NCBI GenBank assembly: GCA_963922815.1
Contig: CAWUKD010000065.1
Coordinates: forward strand, 1 to 18,488
Origin: SZUA-146 sp963922815
Lineage (GTDB): Bacteria; Pseudomonadota; Gammaproteobacteria; Steroidobacterales; SZUA-146
Reading direction: 5' to 3'
DNA length: 18,488 nt
In this document: positions 16,011-18,488 of the stretch, piece by piece
Position numbering within the stretch: position 1 is the first letter of the stretch
Layout of the letters: every line of letters begins with the position of its first letter
Position numbers and translations under genes: made by a program
The notes under the pieces: generated by a model
Seen by the model: only the letters and a program-made list of their open reading frames with translations
What the model was told of the DNA's origin: nothing
The model's database searches: none

Positions 16011-16457
16011 ATGAAAACAGCACTAGCGAGTCTGGCCCTGGCTTTTGGATTACTGGGATGTGCACCCGGACCGCAATCCGCCACGGGTTTTCGATTGCCG
16101 GACGGTAACGCCACTCAGGGGAAAGAAGTCTATAACTACATAGGTTGCCAGACCTGTCACAGTCTGGCTTCCGAGGCGGCCCATCAGGACGTGCAAGATC
16201 GCATGATTCTTGGCGGCGAGATAACGCGGGTCAAAACGTATGGTGACCTCGTAACTTCGATCATCAATCCGTCCCACAAAATTGCGGCGACCGTACCAGA
16301 GTCGATGAAATCGGAGTCCGGTACGTCGCTGATGGAACAGGCGAATCTTAATGACCGTATTACGGTCTCCGAACTCATTGATCTGGTCGCATTCCTTCAG
16401 GACCAGTACGAAGTAGTGCCCCCGGACGTTCAACCTTACCTTTACTATTACAAGTAG
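16011..16457 (+). CDS. Lipoprotein mono-heme cytochrome c
   Basis: A 148-residue c-type cytochrome. AGGAG lies seven bases before ATG 16011, which settles the start. The N-terminus is a short lipoprotein signal with lipobox LLGC, so Cys17 would be lipidated and the protein anchored to a membrane facing the periplasm. The single heme site is CQTCH (Cys46, Cys49, His50) within EVYNYIGCQTCHS. The C-terminal ELIDLVAFLQ helix (121-130) is the usual last helix of class I cytochromes, and Met108 or Met100 could be the sixth heme ligand. The LGGEITRVKTYGDL stretch (67-80) and the PSHK at 87-90 follow the pattern of small periplasmic electron carriers. No partner oxidase or dehydrogenase gene is adjacent; the next gene is a flavin monooxygenase 203 nt away. 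The redox partner is unknown. Confidence 0.88.
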   Translation: MKTALASLALAFGLLGCAPGPQSATGFRLPDGNATQGKEVYNYIGCQTCHSLASEAAHQDVQDRMILGGEITRVKTYGDLVTSIINPSHKIAATVPESMKSESGTSLMEQANLNDRITVSELIDLVAFLQDQYEVVPPDVQPYLYYYK

Positions 16458-16519
16458 CTGCGGCTGAGACGCAATACCAAGAACGATTCGGATCATACAT
16501 AGACTCAGGCGCGACCTGA

Positions 16520-16533
16520 CGTCTGGCCAGACG
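16520..16533. repeat. 14-bp perfect palindrome after the cytochrome gene
   Basis: CGTCTGGCCAGACG is perfectly symmetric with no central spacer, 63 nt after the cytochrome stop. A protein site upstream of the monooxygenase gene is more natural than a hairpin, since only a loop of the central bases would be left. Function unknown. Confidence 0.35.
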
Positions 16534-16566
16534 GTGGCCTGTCCGCATTCATGGCCCGGCCGTGTT

Positions 16567-16591
16567 CCGGGGCGAACCGGATGCGCCCCGG
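16567..16591 (+). terminator. GC-rich hairpin, possible terminator of the cytochrome gene
   Basis: CCGGGGCG (16567-16574) pairs perfectly with CGCCCCGG (16584-16591) around a 9-nt loop, an 8-bp all-GC stem. It lies 110 nt after the cytochrome stop and about 70 nt before the monooxygenase ATG. There is no T-run after it, so it may slow polymerase, protect an RNA end, or act in the leader of the next gene rather than terminate. Confidence 0.35.
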
Positions 16592-16660
16592 TAAAGCACT
16601 GGACAGATCGCATCGTTTGCCCATAGGGTTACGCCTCTGAGCTCTTTTTCCGGATCCTTT

Positions 16661-18157
16661 ATGAATTCAACGCACGTCGACGTACTCATAGTTGGCGCAG
16701 GTATTTCCGGAGTAGGCGCCGCGTATCATCTGCAGAAACACTGCCCTTCCAGGACCTATGCAGTGATAGAAGCCCGCGAGGCCGTGGGTGGGACCTGGGA
16801 TCTGTTTCGCTACCCCGGGATTCGTTCGGATTCCGATATGTATACCTTTGGCTATAAATTCAAACCCTGGGTTTCCTCAAAAGCCATATCACCGGGTGAA
16901 TTCATTCGTCGATACATACGTGATGCCGCCGAAGAAAACGGTATTTATCAACGCATAGAGTTTTCCAGCCGAGCCCGGCGTACAAACTGGGACAGTCGAA
17001 CGGCCACCTGGACGACTCAGATCGAAGATGCCAAGACCGGGGACATTCGAGAAATTGTGAGTCGTTTCTTCTTTTGCTGCAGCGGCTACTATAGCTACGC
17101 ACAGGGCTACCTGCCCGAGTTCACAGGGAGCGATACGTTTAGCGGCCAGATTATTCATCCACAGCACTGGCCTGAAGACACCGACTACGCGCAAAAAAAC
17201 GTTGTTGTGATTGGCAGCGGCGCCACGGCAGTCACGCTTGTACCGACGCTGGCCACGTCTGCCAAACACGTCACCATGTTGCAACGTTCGCCCACCTACA
17301 TTGTGGCTCGACCCGGAATGGATAAAATCGCCTCTTTCCTGCAGTCACTGCTTCCTTCAGGAATTGCCTACGCCCTCATCCGCTGGAAAAACATATTGGG
17401 CGGGATGTTCCTGTACTGGTTTTCCAGAACCTTTCCTGCCCGCGTGAAGAAAGCCATCGTCGACGATGCCAGAAAGGCGTTGGGACCTGAATTTGATGTG
17501 GAAACGCATTTCACGCCAGCCTATGATCCATGGGACCAGCGCATCTGCCTGGTTCCCGACGGTGATTTTTTCGAGGCCATCAGGGCGGGTACGGTAAGCA
17601 TCGTTACAGACCAGATTCAGCAGTTCACGCCTCGCGGTATCTCGCTGCGATCCGGCGAACACCTTGATGCCGACATTATCGTGACCGCCACCGGACTTAA
17701 TATCGAAGTATTCGGCGGTATGACAATTTCCGTGAACGGCACCACAATCAATCCGGCCAGCACTCACTGCTACAAGGGAATGATGCTGAGCGGACTCCCC
17801 AACATGGCGTTTTCCATTGGCTATACCAACGCATCCTGGACGTTAAAGTCTGATCTGGTTGGTGAATACGTGTGCCGCCTGATTAATCATATGGATAAGC
17901 ACGGTTACGATTACTGCGTTCCTGAAACCCCTCCGGAAGGCATCGAGGAAGTGCCGCTGATGGACTTCACCTCGGGATACGTTGTTCGATCACAGGACAA
18001 GATGCCGACCCAGGGTACGAAAAGCCCGTGGAAGCTTTATCAGAATTATATTTTCGACAGAATCACCCTCGGCCTGGGGACAGTAACCGACAGCAGCATG
18101 TCCTTTGTGCGCATTCCGACCGACCAGCCCGGTTGCCAATCCGACTCACAGGCCTAG
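16661..18157 (+). CDS. Baeyer-Villiger-type FAD/NADPH flavin monooxygenase
   Basis: A 498-residue class B flavoprotein monooxygenase, close to the usual 480-550. The FAD-binding Rossmann loop is VGAGISG (11-17). GGTWDLFRYPGIRSDSD (43-59) is the Baeyer-Villiger signature GGxWxxxxYPGxxxD. FSGQIIHPQHWP (160-171) is the FxGxxxHxxxWP fingerprint shared with flavin monooxygenases, followed by the NADPH-binding loop VIGSGATA (184-191). ATATGLN-like TATGLN near residue 346 is the third family motif. These enzymes insert oxygen next to a ketone to form an ester or lactone, or oxidise S or N atoms; the substrate cannot be read from the sequence. ATG 16661 has only a weak GGA upstream. The stop codon shares CTAG with the stop of the opposing methyltransferase gene, so there is no room for a terminator between them. 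Confidence 0.93.
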   Translation: MNSTHVDVLIVGAGISGVGAAYHLQKHCPSRTYAVIEAREAVGGTWDLFRYPGIRSDSDMYTFGYKFKPWVSSKAISPGEFIRRYIRDAAEENGIYQRIEFSSRARRTNWDSRTATWTTQIEDAKTGDIREIVSRFFFCCSGYYSYAQGYLPEFTGSDTFSGQIIHPQHWPEDTDYAQKNVVVIGSGATAVTLVPTLATSAKHVTMLQRSPTYIVARPGMDKIASFLQSLLPSGIAYALIRWKNILGGMFLYWFSRTFPARVKKAIVDDARKALGPEFDVETHFTPAYDPWDQRICLVPDGDFFEAIRAGTVSIVTDQIQQFTPRGISLRSGEHLDADIIVTATGLNIEVFGGMTISVNGTTINPASTHCYKGMMLSGLPNMAFSIGYTNASWTLKSDLVGEYVCRLINHMDKHGYDYCVPETPPEGIEEVPLMDFTSGYVVRSQDKMPTQGTKSPWKLYQNYIFDRITLGLGTVTDSSMSFVRIPTDQPGCQSDSQA

Positions 18158-18488
18158 GCCGGCAGCCTGCGCGCGACAAACAGCTGAGGCGCCTTATCCG
18201 GAGCCTGCCTGGAGACGAAGTGCTCCCAGCCTAACGTAGGGGACTGATTGATTTGTGACAGTTTGCGCACCAGATCAAGTTCGTCTGACCCACCCGGATG
18301 CCCGGTGTACACCATAACAGTCAGGATCCCGCCGGGCTTAAGCTCACCCAGCGCCGCCTTCAGCGCGACCTCTGTCGTTGAACTGACCGTCTTGACCGCA
18401 TGGTTTGCTCCCGGGAGGTAGCCAAGATTAAACATGATCCCTGCTACCTTGCGACGATGTCCGGCAGCCAGCGCGTTTGCAATCCCTG
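18154..18488 (-). CDS. Class I methyltransferase of the YtqB/MnmM (rRNA_methylase Pfam) family, C-terminal part
   Basis: The minus-strand frame is open from the stop at 18154 to the window edge, giving 111 visible residues; the N-terminal half, including the main SAM-binding loop, is outside. The visible part has VAGIMFNLGYLPG (16-28), the characteristic NLGYLPG motif of this family, then a helix and the LKPGGILTVMVYTGHPGG stretch (52-69), the usual strand-turn after the catalytic region. The ATG at 18435 within it is internal, not the start. Family members include Bacillus YtqB, reported as the MnmM tRNA methyltransferase acting on wobble uridine; the Pfam name of rRNA methylase is historical. 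Here the substrate is unproved. It converges on the monooxygenase gene with stops sharing CTAG. Confidence 0.82.
   Translation of the reverse strand, partial: GIANALAAGHRRKVAGIMFNLGYLPGANHAVKTVSSTTEVALKAALGELKPGGILTVMVYTGHPGGSDELDLVRKLSQINQSPTLGWEHFVSRQAPDKAPQLFVARRLPA

Noticed and set aside
16050..16613. A 187-codon minus-strand frame over the cytochrome gene
   Set aside because: The opposite strand encodes a lipoprotein signal and CQTCH heme site with a good ribosome binding site; the antisense frame has no motif and spans the hairpin region.
1..18488. Mobile elements, CRISPR arrays, tRNA or rRNA genes, toxin-antitoxin or phage-defence genes
   Set aside because: I looked for spaced repeats, terminal inverted repeats, transposase motifs, tRNA-like folds and defence-type domains by eye and saw none; a covariance-model and profile search would be needed to exclude small RNAs.

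Overview
The window looks like chromosomal DNA from a Gram-negative, probably marine or environmental gammaproteobacterium. This is an inference. It rests on a Proteobacterial-type glycogen cluster, Gram-negative-style lipoprotein and Sec signals, moderate GC content (a little over half by eye) and the company of a DksA-like protein. No tRNA, rRNA, CRISPR array, insertion sequence, integrase or phage gene is visible, and coding style is even throughout.

Layout from left to right. (1) Positions 1-1891, minus strand: an FCD-type GntR regulator followed 13 nt later by an exported beta-lactamase-fold serine hydrolase, which is cut by the window edge. (2) Positions 2149-13627, minus strand: a complete glycogen cluster in the order malQ-glgC-glgA-glgB-glgP-glgX. 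It covers ADP-glucose synthesis (GlgC), chain elongation (GlgA), branching (GlgB), phosphorolysis (GlgP), debranching (GlgX) and malto-oligosaccharide recycling (MalQ). The genes are tightly packed: glgA/glgB overlap by 20 nt and glgP/glgX share an ATGA. The widest internal gap, 120 nt before glgC, has a possible second promoter and a leader hairpin. (3) Positions 13628-14037: a divergent control region with three inverted repeats, one of which fits the operator consensus of the FadR subfamily of GntR regulators. (4) Position 14038 onward: a small plus-strand DUF4404-like protein converges on a minus-strand pair, a DksA/TraR-type zinc-finger protein and a zinc-type cation diffusion facilitator. 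(5) Positions 16011-18157, plus strand: a lipoprotein cytochrome c and a Baeyer-Villiger-type flavin monooxygenase. (6) Positions 18154-18488, minus strand: the C-terminal part of a YtqB/MnmM-type methyltransferase, whose stop codon shares a CTAG with the monooxygenase stop.

How they fit together: the main unit stores carbon as glycogen and releases glucose 1-phosphate and glucose from it. The GntR regulator sits just downstream of glgX, and a FadR-type palindrome lies upstream of malQ, so this regulator might control the cluster. That link is the most testable idea here, but it is unproven. I found no clear evidence for a previously undescribed multi-gene system; the rest are known families in an ordinary arrangement.
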